From positions 1 to 47,929 of the forward strand of contig NZ_JALHBS010000093.1 in assembly GCF_024195285.1 (NCBI RefSeq): a stretch of 47,929 nucleotides of DNA, given 5' to 3'. The DNA is from Aurantimonas marianensis (lineage in GTDB: Bacteria > Pseudomonadota > Alphaproteobacteria > Rhizobiales > Rhizobiaceae). Shown in pieces: positions 1-8,839 of the stretch. The translations under genes and the position numbers were made by a program. The notes under the pieces were generated by a model. It did not search any database. It saw only the letters and a list, made by a program, of their open reading frames with translations, and was not told where the DNA came from. Positions within the stretch are counted from its first letter, which is position 1. Every line of letters starts with the position of its first letter.

Positions 1-103
1 CCTCGTATTGGCGGCGCGGCTCGGGCGACGCCCACTGTTCACCCCAGCCGGAATGACCGCGCATCGCCTCGCGCGCAATGGCAAAGGCCGAAAATTTCCG
101 CAT
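1..103 (-). CDS. soxB: Sarcosine oxidase beta subunit, N-terminal fragment
   Basis: The gene runs off the left edge, so only 34 codons are visible. They read MRKFSAFAIAREAMRGHSGW and continue with GEQWASPEPRRQYE, the segment that precedes the FAD-binding Rossmann motif in the beta subunit of heterotetrameric sarcosine oxidase. That enzyme oxidatively demethylates sarcosine to glycine, feeding one-carbon units to tetrahydrofolate. The FAD motif itself lies outside the window. The ATG has a modest purine-rich site (GAGGCGAAAG) directly upstream. In other Hyphomicrobiales soxB is followed by soxD, soxA and soxG, which would lie to the left. The match is to a remembered N-terminus, not to a catalytic motif. 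Confidence 0.78.
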   Translation of the reverse strand, partial: MRKFSAFAIAREAMRGHSGWGEQWASPEPRRQYE

Positions 104-337
104 CTTTCGCCTCGCGTCCTAAAACCTGGCGTCGTTCGACGACGGCTCGCTCTGGTGTAGCGCCCCGCCGCCGCCTCCGGCAACCTGCCCCGACCCTGGA
201 CCTTCAGCGGTTATCGCGTCGCCATCGATGTTTATCGAGGATGGGGCGTCACCATGCTCGAATCGCGACAGCCGGTGACGCACAGGCGACGCGGGCGACA
301 CGCCGCGCCCGCCTCACCCATTCAGGTGGCCTCCAGA

Positions 338-1246
338 TCAGACCCGGCTAGAGACGTGCGATCCTTTCGGGCGCCCGAGGAGACCTCCGAGTGCGCCAAC
401 GATAAGACCGAGCGCCAGGGCGACGAAGGCCGCGAACGAGGCGGCGGCCACCGCGCGGGCAGCGGCGTCAGCGGCAACGCGAGCCTCCCGCTTGGCGCTG
501 TCGTAGGTCTGCTGGAGCTGCTGCAGTCGCTGTTCCGCTTCCGCCTGCGGGACCCCCGCCTGTTGCGCGATGGCCCGGCTCGCGGCCTGGCGCTGATCGG
601 CCGTCGCTTGCTCGCCAAGGCCCGCGAGAACGGTTGCGACCATTGTCGCGTCATCCGACGCAACCGGCGCAGGCTCGGCTGCGGCCGGCGCCCCCTCGCC
701 CTCTCCGGCTGGCTCGATCGTGGCCGGCGACACAGCGCCGGCACGCGGACGCAACGCCGCCTCCGCCGCGCGATTCAACGATCTGTCGGACATCGTATCA
801 GGTGACATCGCGGACGACGCCTGCGCCAAACCCTGGATCGAGCCGCCGATCGCACCGAATGCGGCACCGAGTACCGCCGAGGCGCCGCTGGTTAGCAAAA
901 AGACGACCAGAAGCGTCGACGTCGCCCAAGTGACGATGCCATGGAGGATCGCATCGGTTCTGGACGGGCTGCCGGCTAGCCGGCCGGCGGCATAGGCACC
1001 GACGAAGAGGCCGATCAGCACGACGGCGACGGTCCACAGGCCGCTGACGGATGCGAATGTGTTGGGGTCGAAGCTCTCCGCTCCGGTCGGATCGATGGTT
1101 GCGAGGCCGATGCCGAGCCCCAGCAAGCCCAGCATCAACTGGATGGCGAGGGCCAACAACGCACCGGCGATGATCGCGCCCCAGGATATCCGCCTGCGGC
1201 CGTCCGTCGCGACGACCGCCGCGCGCTCCCGTCTGATCTCGTTCAT
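338..1246 (-). CDS. Membrane protein of the PhnA-like / YrzE-like type
   Basis: A 302-residue integral membrane protein. An early hydrophobic segment carries the signature ISWGAIIAGALLALAIQLML, followed by a second segment (about residues 70-95) and a third with glycine-rich turns; the last helix is at the C-terminus (FVALALGLIVGALGGLLG). Between them lies an Ala/Glu/Gln-rich soluble stretch with coiled-coil character (QAEAEQRLQQLQQTYDSAKR). Proteins of this look are often annotated as PhnA-like in Rhizobiales, but there is no phosphonate-related motif and the function is unknown. The reading frame is open further upstream; I chose the ATG with an AGGAGG site nine bases before it. It is divergent from rpsU. 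Confidence 0.7.
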   Translation of the reverse strand: MNEIRRERAAVVATDGRRRISWGAIIAGALLALAIQLMLGLLGLGIGLATIDPTGAESFDPNTFASVSGLWTVAVVLIGLFVGAYAAGRLAGSPSRTDAILHGIVTWATSTLLVVFLLTSGASAVLGAAFGAIGGSIQGLAQASSAMSPDTMSDRSLNRAAEAALRPRAGAVSPATIEPAGEGEGAPAAAEPAPVASDDATMVATVLAGLGEQATADQRQAASRAIAQQAGVPQAEAEQRLQQLQQTYDSAKREARVAADAAARAVAAASFAAFVALALGLIVGALGGLLGRPKGSHVSSRV

Positions 1247-1547
1247 GTGCTCAGTTGCCTCCTGCCACTGTCTCGCGCGACCGCACCCGGCTGCCGGGCT
1301 TTCGCTATGCGACACCCTATCATCGAATGCGCGTGAAACCGCCCCGGGGCGGCATGGTTCCCTGCTCACCCGCCCGCATCGACTGTTCCGGCCGCGACAA
1401 GCGCTTGATCTTGAGACCGATCTTCCGCCCCTCGACAAAGGCCTGCCGACCTGCTAAGGGGCTGCCGAATTTCGAGGAATTTCTCTTCGTCAACGCTTCA
1501 TCTCTGTACAGGCCAACGTCGGCCGCACGCCAGAAACGGAACATCCA
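1247..1547. other. Divergent intergenic region upstream of rpsU
   Basis: About 300 bases separate the membrane-protein gene from rpsU. The stretch must hold both promoters, but I see no convincing -35/-10 pair. It contains a 14-base perfect palindrome, CCGCCCCGGGGCGG, at 1339-1352. Reading frames crossing it have poor codon composition and no recognisable product, so I treat it as non-coding. Confidence 0.4.
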
Positions 1548-1772
1548 GTGCAGGTATCTGTCCGCGACAACAACGTCGACCAGGCTCTCCGCGCCCTCAA
1601 GAAGAAGATGCAGCGCGAGGGGATCTTTCGTGAAATGAAGATGCGCAATTTCTTCGAGAAGCCCTCGGAGAAGCGCGCCCGTGAGAAGGCGGAAGCGGTT
1701 CGTCGCGCCCGCAAGCTGGCGCGCAAGCAGGCCCAGCGCGAAGGGCTGATCAGCGGCGGTCGCAGTCACTAG
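1548..1772 (+). CDS. rpsU: 30S ribosomal protein S21
   Basis: A 74-residue basic protein with the S21 signature near its start ([20 protein letters not shown]), then [20 protein letters not shown] and a Lys/Arg-rich helical tail. S21 binds the 30S platform near the anti-Shine-Dalgarno end of 16S rRNA and assists initiation. The start is GTG: it places the conserved QVxVRDNN block at residue 2, and there is no in-frame ATG before that block. The upstream site is weak (ACGGAA). Length and sequence are typical of Alphaproteobacteria. It is monocistronic, with a terminator-like hairpin downstream. Confidence 0.95.
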   Translation: MQVSVRDNNVDQALRALKKKMQREGIFREMKMRNFFEKPSEKRAREKAEAVRRARKLARKQAQREGLISGGRSH

Positions 1773-1832
1773 CAGCGGACCATAACAGGGCGCGCTCAGC
1801 CGCCTTTCTTCCGGCAATTTCAGGTCGTATCG

Positions 1833-1865
1833 GAGGCGGTCGTGGCGCGAGCCCGCCGCCTCTTT
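1833..1865 (+). terminator. Rho-independent terminator downstream of rpsU
   Basis: GAGGCGG (1833-1839) pairs with CCGCCTC (1856-1862), with an inner GGC/GCC stem closed by a GCGA tetraloop, and is followed by TTT. The short U-tract makes it a moderate call. Confidence 0.5.
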
Positions 1866-1970
1866 GCTTATGGGCCCGCGAGAGTCCATAAGATCGACCC
1901 CGGCCATGCGGTCCGGGCCGGCCACCGGGTTGGCGGGCCGCCTGATTCGTCTCTCGAGGGAAATTCATCG

Positions 1971-2885
1971 ATGCAGCAGCCTCTGAGCCTCGTCGCCCGC
2001 GCGTTCAACCGCGGTCCCGTCCCGAGCCCCGCGACCTCGGCACCGGCGAGGCGAGGCGCGCAAACGACGTGGCGCGCCGTGGCGGTGCTGGGCCTGATGA
2101 CGGTTCTCACCGCGTGCCAATCGACGCCGGACGCACCCGCTGTCACGGCGATCGCCCTCGATCAAAACCAGGGGCTCGACCAAAACATCGCCTCGCTGAC
2201 CCAGGCGGTCAGCGCCAATCCCAGCGACCCGGAAGCCCTCAATGTGCGCGGTACCGCCTATGGCCGCGCCGGCAAATACGACGCGGCTATCCAGGACTTC
2301 ACCACGGCACTGCAGCTCGATCCGAATTTCTATCAGGCCTACGCCAACCGCGCGCTGGTCTACCGCCAGACCAACCAGCCAGCGAAGGCGGTTCAGGATT
2401 ACAGTACGGCCCTTCAGATCAATCCGAACTACGATTCGGCCTATATCGGACGCGGCAATGTCTACCGCGTCGCCGGCCGCAATCGCGAGGCGCTCATCGA
2501 TTTCCAGCGGGCCATCGACCTCAACACCACCGACCCGCGCGCCTATCATAACCGCGGCCTGCTCTATCAAATCGACGGCCAGCACAAGCAGGCGATCGAG
2601 GATTTTTCGACGGCGATTTCGTTGCAGGCCACGGCGCCGGAACCCTATTCGGGACGCGGCGTCTCCTACCTTGCGCTCGGCGACGAGGAAAATGCCTTCG
2701 CCGATTTCAACGCGGCACTGAAGCTCGACGAGTCCAAGGCGGAGTATTGGGTCAATCAGGCGCTGGTCTATGAGCGCAAAGGCGATCGCGGACGGGCTTT
2801 CAAATCCTATGCGCGCGCCGCGCAGCTCGATCCGAAATACCGCCCGGCCAAGGACGGCATGGCGCGGACCAGCGGCTCCGCCTGA
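1971..2885 (+). CDS. TPR-repeat lipoprotein
   Basis: A 304-residue protein. A hydrophobic segment ends in the lipobox LTAC (Cys49), so it is probably a lipid-anchored periplasmic protein. The rest is a run of tetratricopeptide repeats, about seven by eye, with the usual A-x-x-Y/N-R-G-x-x-Y spacing (for example YQAYANRALVYRQTNQ and KAEYWVNQALVYERKGD). Such TPR lipoproteins resemble NlpI and act as scaffolds for envelope enzymes, but the partner cannot be read from context. The start at this ATG has a CGAGGGAAA site; longer frames lack one. The 48 residues before the lipobox Cys are long for a signal peptide, so initiation further in is possible. It converges on the hydrolase gene after an 80-base gap. 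Confidence 0.82.
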   Translation: MQQPLSLVARAFNRGPVPSPATSAPARRGAQTTWRAVAVLGLMTVLTACQSTPDAPAVTAIALDQNQGLDQNIASLTQAVSANPSDPEALNVRGTAYGRAGKYDAAIQDFTTALQLDPNFYQAYANRALVYRQTNQPAKAVQDYSTALQINPNYDSAYIGRGNVYRVAGRNREALIDFQRAIDLNTTDPRAYHNRGLLYQIDGQHKQAIEDFSTAISLQATAPEPYSGRGVSYLALGDEENAFADFNAALKLDESKAEYWVNQALVYERKGDRGRAFKSYARAAQLDPKYRPAKDGMARTSGSA

Positions 2886-2965
2886 GGGCGGATCCGCGCT
2901 GCATCGTGTGAAAATCGCGCGGCCTGTTTCTGTCTCAATCGACCGTTGCCTACCCAAGCCTGGCT

Positions 2966-4798
2966 CTACACGTCCGCGTCGTGCGGCTGCGCAGACCGCG
3001 CAACAGGCTGCTCAGCAACCAACGGTTCGTCCAGAGCCATCGCTTCTCGCAGGACCTCGACATGTTGCCTCGGGTGCGGACCGCTGGCGCGATAGGCCGG
3101 GTGGATATCGCCGCAAACCAGTATCCCTTCCGCCTTGCAGTCCCAATAGAGCGTGTGCGTGAAAAACCGCCCCAAGCCCGGGATGATCGGGCTGCGCCGG
3201 CGAATTCGTATATGGCGATCGCGGATGCCGAGCCCCATGCCGGGATCCTTCGCCGCGTCCGGCTCGCGAAGATCGGTGCTCGCCGGTTCGCTCTGGACCG
3301 GCCCCGACACGATATCGCCGAGCAGCACTTTGGAGTGGCGGTCGTAGATATTCGTCCAGCGCGTTGCCGCGAACATGGCGGCGTGATGGGGAAGACCCGG
3401 CGGCTGCTCCTTGATCGCATGCAGCAGATGCAGGCGGTGATCGTCCGGGCGGTAGCGGAAATCGTTTCCCTCGACGGGCAGTGGCGGCGACGTCGCGATC
3501 TGCCGTTCCTCAACGAGTTGCGCAAGGCGATCGACGTCGCGGGCGAGCAGAAACTCGGCGTGGGTCAGCGGGCTGCCCAGGGTGACCAGATCGCTGATCC
3601 GCCAGAACAATGGTCTCTCGCCGGGATCCAGCGGCGCGCCGGATGCGGGCTTCGCACGGTCGGCGGTCAGGGCACGCGAAACCGCCCGTTGCAAATTTCG
3701 ATAGGTCGAGAGTTCGCGCTCATCGCGCAGATCCGGTTCTGTCTCAAGGAATGCGACGAGCGCGCCGATCGTCTCGTGGACCCCCGGTCCCATCGGGTGG
3801 TCCCGACTCGGCCCGGCTTCCAGCCAGAACAGCCGCAGGAGATCGTAGGCGATGATGGCTCCAAGGCTGTGACCGACGACGACGATGCGTTCGTAGCGTT
3901 CCGCGTTTGCGCCATCATCGTCCGTATCGTCCGCTCCCTCGCCATCCTTCGGCGTTGCCGGCGGGGCCTCGCGGTGCAGCGCTCTCAGCAGCGCCAGCCC
4001 GCGCTCGCGGATGTCTCTGCGCTTTTCCACCGTCTCCGGTTCTGTCCGCACATAACGGGCGACGTCGCCAAGATAAGGAACGACGAGTTGGTGGATGACA
4101 ATACCGATCACCGTCGACAACAGGAGCAGACCGACGCTCAGGGTCAGAATGGATGCCCAGGGAAGCAGAAAGGCGATGCCGACGAACACGAGAACCGCCG
4201 CCGCACCGGCGAAGCAGTAGGACGACGCGTTCGCCCTTGGTTCCTCTGTCAGCCGTTCCCACAGAAAATAAAACAACGCGCCGGCCGCAAGTAGTGCGAC
4301 GGCGATGCCAACGATGGCCGGCCAAAACGGCGAGACCACCTCTGGAGCCGCCTCGGCCGGGCTCGAGTCGATCAACCCGAACAGCCCGCCGGCCGCCAAA
4401 GCGACGGCGACCAGCGTGCCGATCCACAACCATATCCACGCCGCCATCACATCGCGCGGCACGTGATGCGGCCAGCGCAGCAGCAGACCGGAGATCCAGG
4501 CCCGTAGGTGCTGCAGCGTCGTGCCCTGCATGATGTCGGCCCAGTAGAATTCGTAGAAGTCGGTGCGAACGCCGTTTGCATCGGCGGGCGTGGTGATGCG
4601 TGCAAGTTCGGCGGAGCCGGTGCGTGAATCCGGCACGATCCAGAAGGCGGATTTTCCGTCTGCTTGCGTCGCTTCGGAGCCCAGCACCGCCTCGACGAAG
4701 GACCGCAACGTCTCCATCGGTCGCTGCTCGCCCATGCCGTGGATTACCACCACGGCCTGGCGGCATTCGGTCTGAGTTGGTTTTTCCGGCTCCGTCAT
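2966..4798 (-). CDS. Membrane-anchored alpha/beta hydrolase
   Basis: A 610-residue protein. Residues 15-28 (VVVIHGMGEQRP) form the first strand and oxyanion region of an alpha/beta hydrolase. Four or so transmembrane segments follow between about residues 115 and 245. The nucleophile elbow VVVGHSLGAIIAYDLL comes after them (Ser311). The fold is therefore split by a membrane module of about 130 residues, and an acidic linker (about 286-298) precedes the elbow. A lipase- or esterase-like role at the inner membrane is likely, but the substrate is unknown. The ATG has a TTGAGGTCG site. It is divergent from the DUF992 gene. Confidence 0.72.
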   Translation of the reverse strand: MTEPEKPTQTECRQAVVVIHGMGEQRPMETLRSFVEAVLGSEATQADGKSAFWIVPDSRTGSAELARITTPADANGVRTDFYEFYWADIMQGTTLQHLRAWISGLLLRWPHHVPRDVMAAWIWLWIGTLVAVALAAGGLFGLIDSSPAEAAPEVVSPFWPAIVGIAVALLAAGALFYFLWERLTEEPRANASSYCFAGAAAVLVFVGIAFLLPWASILTLSVGLLLLSTVIGIVIHQLVVPYLGDVARYVRTEPETVEKRRDIRERGLALLRALHREAPPATPKDGEGADDTDDDGANAERYERIVVVGHSLGAIIAYDLLRLFWLEAGPSRDHPMGPGVHETIGALVAFLETEPDLRDERELSTYRNLQRAVSRALTADRAKPASGAPLDPGERPLFWRISDLVTLGSPLTHAEFLLARDVDRLAQLVEERQIATSPPLPVEGNDFRYRPDDHRLHLLHAIKEQPPGLPHHAAMFAATRWTNIYDRHSKVLLGDIVSGPVQSEPASTDLREPDAAKDPGMGLGIRDRHIRIRRRSPIIPGLGRFFTHTLYWDCKAEGILVCGDIHPAYRASGPHPRQHVEVLREAMALDEPLVAEQPVARSAQPHDADV

Positions 4799-4982
4799 CG
4801 GTCGACCTCAACGAATCCAGTTCCTCTTACCGTAGGTAATCACGATCGGCACCGACCCGGCAATCGACAAGGCTGCATCGCGCGGCGGACTGCCTCGAAA
4901 AGAACACAGGTCAAACACGGAACCTCACGTCTTCCCACGACTTCCTTCCGCCGAAGTGGACAACCCACGAAAGGACCGTCCC

Positions 4983-5519
4983 ATGAAGACCATCTTATCC
5001 TCGCTGGCGCTTGCCGCCGCCGTCGCCGCGACCCCGCTGCTCGCCTCGAGCGCATCGGCCGAAACCAAGATCGGCGTCCTTGGCTGCAACAGCGACGGCT
5101 CGACCGGTTTCATCGTCGGCTCGACCGACAACCTCGTTTGCGAAGTCACGCCGGCTGAGGGCGGCGCACCAGAACTCTATGCGGCGACGCTCGACAAGTT
5201 CGGCCTCGACGTCGGCGTCACCGGCCGCACCGTGATGACCTGGGCGGTCGTCTCGGCGGACGGCACCCCGTACACGCCGAACAGCCTGGCTGGCACTTAT
5301 GTCGGTGCGACGGCTGATGCGTCCGTCGTTGTAGGGGGCGGTGCCAGCGTCCTCGTCGGGGGCAATAACGACAGCTTTTCGCTGCAGCCGGTGAGCGTGC
5401 AGGCCCAGGAAGGCATCAACGCGGCCATCGGCGTGGCGAAGTTCACGCTGGAGCCGGCCGTTGCCGTGGCCACGCCGCCGGCCGCCGTTGTCGTCCCCGT
5501 CGAGCCGCAGTCGAAATAA
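4983..5519 (+). CDS. Exported DUF992-family protein
   Basis: A 178-residue protein with a clear Sec signal peptide (MKTILSSLALAAAVAATPLL, cleavage after ASA near residue 28). The mature start, TKIGVLGCNSDGSTGFIVGS, is the typical DUF992 opening, with cysteines in the GCN and LVCEV motifs. DUF992 proteins are small periplasmic proteins common in Hyphomicrobiales and of unknown function. The C-terminus is Ala/Pro/Val-rich and low in complexity. The start is supported by an AAAGGA site seven to eight bases upstream. The gene ends just before a strong bidirectional terminator shared with pntB. Confidence 0.85.
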   Translation: MKTILSSLALAAAVAATPLLASSASAETKIGVLGCNSDGSTGFIVGSTDNLVCEVTPAEGGAPELYAATLDKFGLDVGVTGRTVMTWAVVSADGTPYTPNSLAGTYVGATADASVVVGGGASVLVGGNNDSFSLQPVSVQAQEGINAAIGVAKFTLEPAVAVATPPAAVVVPVEPQSK

Positions 5520-5551
5520 CACCAGTCGCCGCGGCAAAGGTCGCGGCCGAA

Positions 5552-5589
5552 ACGAAAAAGGCCTGCCATACTTGGCAGGCCTTTTTCGT
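5552..5589. terminator. Bidirectional terminator between the DUF992 gene and pntB
   Basis: A perfect 16-bp inverted repeat (5552-5567 and 5574-5589) with a six-base loop, ATACTT. The stem carries five A/T pairs on its outer side, so each transcript ends in a GC-rich stem followed by UUUUU. It sits between two convergent genes. Confidence 0.9.
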
Positions 5590-5635
5590 GAGTGAGAAAC
5601 AGCAGGGGCGACGCCCCGGCGGATCGACATCGTGT

Positions 5636-7036
5636 TCAGTCGGCAAGCGCCTTGACGATGTCCTCGACCATCTTCTTGGCGTCGGAGAACAACATCATCG
5701 TGTTGTCCTTGTAGAACAACGTATTGTCGATGCCGGCATAGCCCGAGGCCAGCGAACGCTTGATGAACAGGCAGGTCTTCGCCTGGTCGACATTGAGGAT
5801 CGGCATGCCGTAGATCGGCGAGGCCTTGTCGTCGCGGGCCGACGGGTTGGTCACGTCGTTGGCGCCAATAACGAAGGCGACGTCGGTCTGGGCGAACTCC
5901 GAATTGATGTCCTCGAGCTCGAACACGTCGTCATAGGGCACGTTGGCCTCGGCCAGGAGCACGTTCATGTGCCCCGGCATGCGGCCCGCCACCGGATGGA
6001 TGGCGTATTTCACCTCGACGCCCTCGTCCTTGAGCTTGTCGACCATCTCGCGCAGCGCGTGCTGAGCCTGCGCCACGGCCATGCCGTAGCCCGGCACGAT
6101 GATGACCCGGCCGGCGTTCTTCATCAGATACGCCGCGTCCTCGGCCGAGCCCTGCTTGACCGTGCGGTCGCCGAGATCGTCGGCGCCCGCCGGCCCGCTC
6201 TCACCGCCGAAGCCACCGAGGATGACCGAGATGAAGGAGCGATTCATCCCCTTGCACATGATGTAGGAGAGAATCGCGCCGGACGATCCGACCAACGCGC
6301 CGGTGATGATCAAAGCCAGATTCTGCAGCGTGAAGCCGATGCCGGCGGCCGCCCAACCCGAATAGGAGTTCAGCATCGAGACGACGACGGGCATGTCGGC
6401 GCCGCCGATCGGAACGATCAGCAATACGCCGAGCACCAGCGCGACGATGACGATGAGCCAGAACAGAACGTGGCTCTGGGTGATCGCGAAGGCCACGACC
6501 AGCGCGATCAGCGCGACGCCGAGGGCGATGTTGATGAGATGGCGTTGCGGCAGCATGATCGGTTTGCCGCTCATGCGTCCGTCGAGCTTCAGGAAGGCGA
6601 TGACCGAGCCGGTGAAGGTGACGGCGCCGATAGCGACGCCGATCGACATTTCCACCAGCGCCTGGGCGTGGATGTCGCCGACCGTGCCGATACCGATCGC
6701 CTCCGGCGCGTAGAGCGCCGCAGCGGCGACCATGACGGCGGCCATGCCGACGAGGCTGTGGAAGGCGGCCACCAGTTGCGGCATCGCCGTCATCGCGATC
6801 CGCTTGGCGGTCACCGCCCCGACACCGCCGCCGATGGCGATGCCGAGGACGATCAGCACCAGCCCACCGAAGGACGGGCCGGCCAACAGCAGCGTGGTGA
6901 GGATGGCGATCCCCATGCCCACCATGCCGTAGAGATTACCCTGGCGACTGGTGGTCGGGTGCGACAGGCCCCTCAGCGCCAAAATGAACAGGACGCCGGA
7001 GACGAGATAAAGGAAGGCGGCAAAATTCTCGGACAT
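5636..7036 (-). CDS. pntB: NAD(P) transhydrogenase subunit beta
   Basis: A 466-residue membrane protein. PntB supplies half of the proton channel (dII, multiple helices from about residue 6 to 260) and the NADP(H)-binding dIII. The dIII motifs are visible: IVPGYGMAVAQAQHALREMV, then HPVAGRMPGHMNVLLAEANV, and VIGANDVTNPSA. The enzyme uses the proton gradient to reduce NADP+ with NADH. It is the third gene of a pntAA-pntAB-pntB operon, 14 bases after the pntAB stop, with a GAGGCGG site before its ATG. Length is normal for the family. Confidence 0.96.
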   Translation of the reverse strand: MSENFAAFLYLVSGVLFILALRGLSHPTTSRQGNLYGMVGMGIAILTTLLLAGPSFGGLVLIVLGIAIGGGVGAVTAKRIAMTAMPQLVAAFHSLVGMAAVMVAAAALYAPEAIGIGTVGDIHAQALVEMSIGVAIGAVTFTGSVIAFLKLDGRMSGKPIMLPQRHLINIALGVALIALVVAFAITQSHVLFWLIVIVALVLGVLLIVPIGGADMPVVVSMLNSYSGWAAAGIGFTLQNLALIITGALVGSSGAILSYIMCKGMNRSFISVILGGFGGESGPAGADDLGDRTVKQGSAEDAAYLMKNAGRVIIVPGYGMAVAQAQHALREMVDKLKDEGVEVKYAIHPVAGRMPGHMNVLLAEANVPYDDVFELEDINSEFAQTDVAFVIGANDVTNPSARDDKASPIYGMPILNVDQAKTCLFIKRSLASGYAGIDNTLFYKDNTMMLFSDAKKMVEDIVKALAD

Positions 7037-7050
7037 GATCTGCTACCGCC

Positions 7051-7467
7051 TCACTTCTCTTTTTTCTTGTACATTGCCAGCATGCGCTGGGTGACGAGGA
7101 AGCCGCCGAAGATGTTCACCGAAGCCAATACCAGCCCGATGAAGCCGAACGTCGTCGCCGTACCGGACGCCGAGATGCCCACGGCCAGAAGCGCACCGAC
7201 GATGATCACCGAGGAGATGGCGTTGGTCACCGACATCAGCGGCGTATGCAGCGCCGGGGTTACCGACCAGACGACGTAATAGCCGACGAAGATCGCCAGC
7301 ACGAAGATCGCCAGATGAAAGACGAAAGGGTCGATTCCGGTTGCCGCGCCCACCGCTTCGGTGATGCCCGAACTCATCAGTCCCTCGACGCCGGAGCGTG
7401 CCTCGCGAATAGCCGCACCGGCCGCGTCCAGCTGCTGCAGCGTGTTGCCAATGGTCTCGTTTTCCAT
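7051..7467 (-). CDS. pntAB: NAD(P) transhydrogenase subunit alpha part 2
   Basis: A 138-residue membrane protein corresponding to the C-terminal transmembrane part of E. coli PntA, encoded separately as in Rhizobiales and Rhodospirillum. Motifs: a helix HLAIFVLAIFVGYYVVWSVT, then TPALHTPLMSVTNAISSVII, a conserved dII signature, and a final helix ending in basic residues. I chose the ATG that overlaps the pntAA stop by one base (TGATG). A GTG codon directly before it (ending at 7470) could also serve. GGGAGAGG provides the ribosome site. Confidence 0.94.
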   Translation of the reverse strand: MENETIGNTLQQLDAAGAAIREARSGVEGLMSSGITEAVGAATGIDPFVFHLAIFVLAIFVGYYVVWSVTPALHTPLMSVTNAISSVIIVGALLAVGISASGTATTFGFIGLVLASVNIFGGFLVTQRMLAMYKKKEK

Positions 7468-8648
7468 CACGCCTCTCCCTTGGCCGTCTCGGCCGCGCCG
7501 TTATCGCCGGAGCCGACAGCCGGCTCCTTGGCGAAGTTCGGATGCACCACCTTGCCGTCGCGTGTCAGCAGCGTCGCCTGCACCAGCGGATCCTCGAAAT
7601 CGATCTTCAGCGCCTTGGTTTCCTTGTCGATCATCGTCTCGAGGAAACTCGAAAGGTTCTTGGCGTAGAGCAGCGACGCACTGGCCGCGATCCGGCCCGG
7701 AACGTTGAGGTGGCCGACGATCTTCGCCGGCCCCATCTGCACGACCTTGCCGGCCTCGGCGCCCTCGACATTGCCACCGCGCTCGACGGCGAGGTCGACC
7801 ACAATCGAGCCCGGCTTCATCGATTCGACCATCGCCTTGGAGACCAGCCGAGGCGCTGGCCGGCCAGGAATCAAAGCGGTGGTGATGACGATGTCCTGTT
7901 TGGCGATGTGCGATGCGACGAGTTCGGCCTGCTTGGCCTGATATTCTTTCGACATCTCCTTGGCGTAGCCGCCGGCCGTCTCAGCCGCCTTGAACTCCTC
8001 GTCCTCGACCGCGATGAACTTGCCGCCGAGGGACTCGACCTGTTCCTTCGCCGCCGGCCGCACATCCGTCGCCGTCACCGCGGCGCCGAGACGCTTTGCC
8101 GTGGCGATCGCCTGCAGACCGGCGACGCCGGCGCCCATGACGAAGACGCGCGCAGCGGGAACGGTCCCGGCCGCAGTCATCATCATCGGAAAGGCCCGGT
8201 CGAACTCGTAGGCCGCATCGACCACGGCCTGGTAGCCGGCGAGATTGGCCTGAGACGACAAAACGTCCATCGACTGCGCGCGGGTGATGCGCGGCATGAA
8301 CTCCATGGCGAAGGCGAGGATGCCGGCCTCGGCCATCGCCTTGACCTCCTCGTCACGGCCATAGGGGTCCATCGTCGCGATTACCGCCGCGCCTGACTTA
8401 TAGGTCTTCAGCTCCTCGGGCGAGGGCCGGCGCACCTTGAGAACGATGTCGGCATCGGAGGCGTCCTTCGACGTGCCGATCGCGGCGCCCGCCGCTTTGA
8501 ACGCATCGTCGGTAACACGCGAGCGCTCCCCGGCCCCCGCTTCCACGGTGACGTTGGCGCCCAGACCCGTCAGCTTCTTCACGGTATCGGGCGACGCCGC
8601 GACCCGGGATTCCCCGTCGTCGCGTTCCATTGGCACGAACAATTTCAA
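7467..8648 (-). CDS. pntAA: NAD(P) transhydrogenase subunit alpha part 1
   Basis: A 393-residue soluble subunit (dI) that binds NAD(H). It opens KLFVPMERDDGESRVAASP, the family's start, and has the Rossmann motif GAGVAGLQAIATAKRLGA (from about residue 172) and the mobile-loop region near HPNFAKEP at the end. Start choice: in-frame codons extend to a TTG at 8669, but the Shine-Dalgarno GGGGAGG lies inside that extension and points to the TTG at 8646-8648, nine bases downstream. This puts the conserved KxxVP at residue 2. There is no ATG before residue 7, so a TTG start is very likely. First gene of the operon. Confidence 0.93.
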   Translation of the reverse strand: MKLFVPMERDDGESRVAASPDTVKKLTGLGANVTVEAGAGERSRVTDDAFKAAGAAIGTSKDASDADIVLKVRRPSPEELKTYKSGAAVIATMDPYGRDEEVKAMAEAGILAFAMEFMPRITRAQSMDVLSSQANLAGYQAVVDAAYEFDRAFPMMMTAAGTVPAARVFVMGAGVAGLQAIATAKRLGAAVTATDVRPAAKEQVESLGGKFIAVEDEEFKAAETAGGYAKEMSKEYQAKQAELVASHIAKQDIVITTALIPGRPAPRLVSKAMVESMKPGSIVVDLAVERGGNVEGAEAGKVVQMGPAKIVGHLNVPGRIAASASLLYAKNLSSFLETMIDKETKALKIDFEDPLVQATLLTRDGKVVHPNFAKEPAVGSGDNGAAETAKGEA

Positions 8649-8803
8649 CTTGGAACGCCTCCCCCTCAAACTTTTAGCGCCCTGCGTCCATCCGGATGCG
8701 CAAAGGGCGTTTCATATCGAATCACTGGATGATTCTGTCCGGCGATCTTATCCGAAAATCGGTAGCGACCATCGGGTTCATCTGATGGCCACGCTTGGCG
8801 CGG

Positions 8804-8835
8804 CCATAAAATTCCTGCCGTCTCCCGTCGGCAGG
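8804..8835 (-). terminator. Terminator downstream of the oxidase subunit IV gene
   Basis: On the minus strand CCTGCCG and CGGCAGG (8814-8820 and 8829-8835) form a seven-bp stem with an eight-base loop, followed by AATTTTAT. It lies directly after the subunit IV stop codon and separates that gene from the pnt operon. Confidence 0.65.
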
Positions 8836-8839
8836 CCGC

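Noticed and set aside
119-301. 60-residue GTG-started frame just upstream of soxB
   Set aside because: Gly/Ser-rich with no recognisable features; the ribosome site is only GAGG at a long distance and codon use is not convincing. Left as intergenic.
5588-7279. Long plus-strand frame opposite pntB and pntAB
   Set aside because: It is the antisense of real membrane genes; the His/Asp/Arg-rich translation is typical of a shadow in GC-rich DNA.
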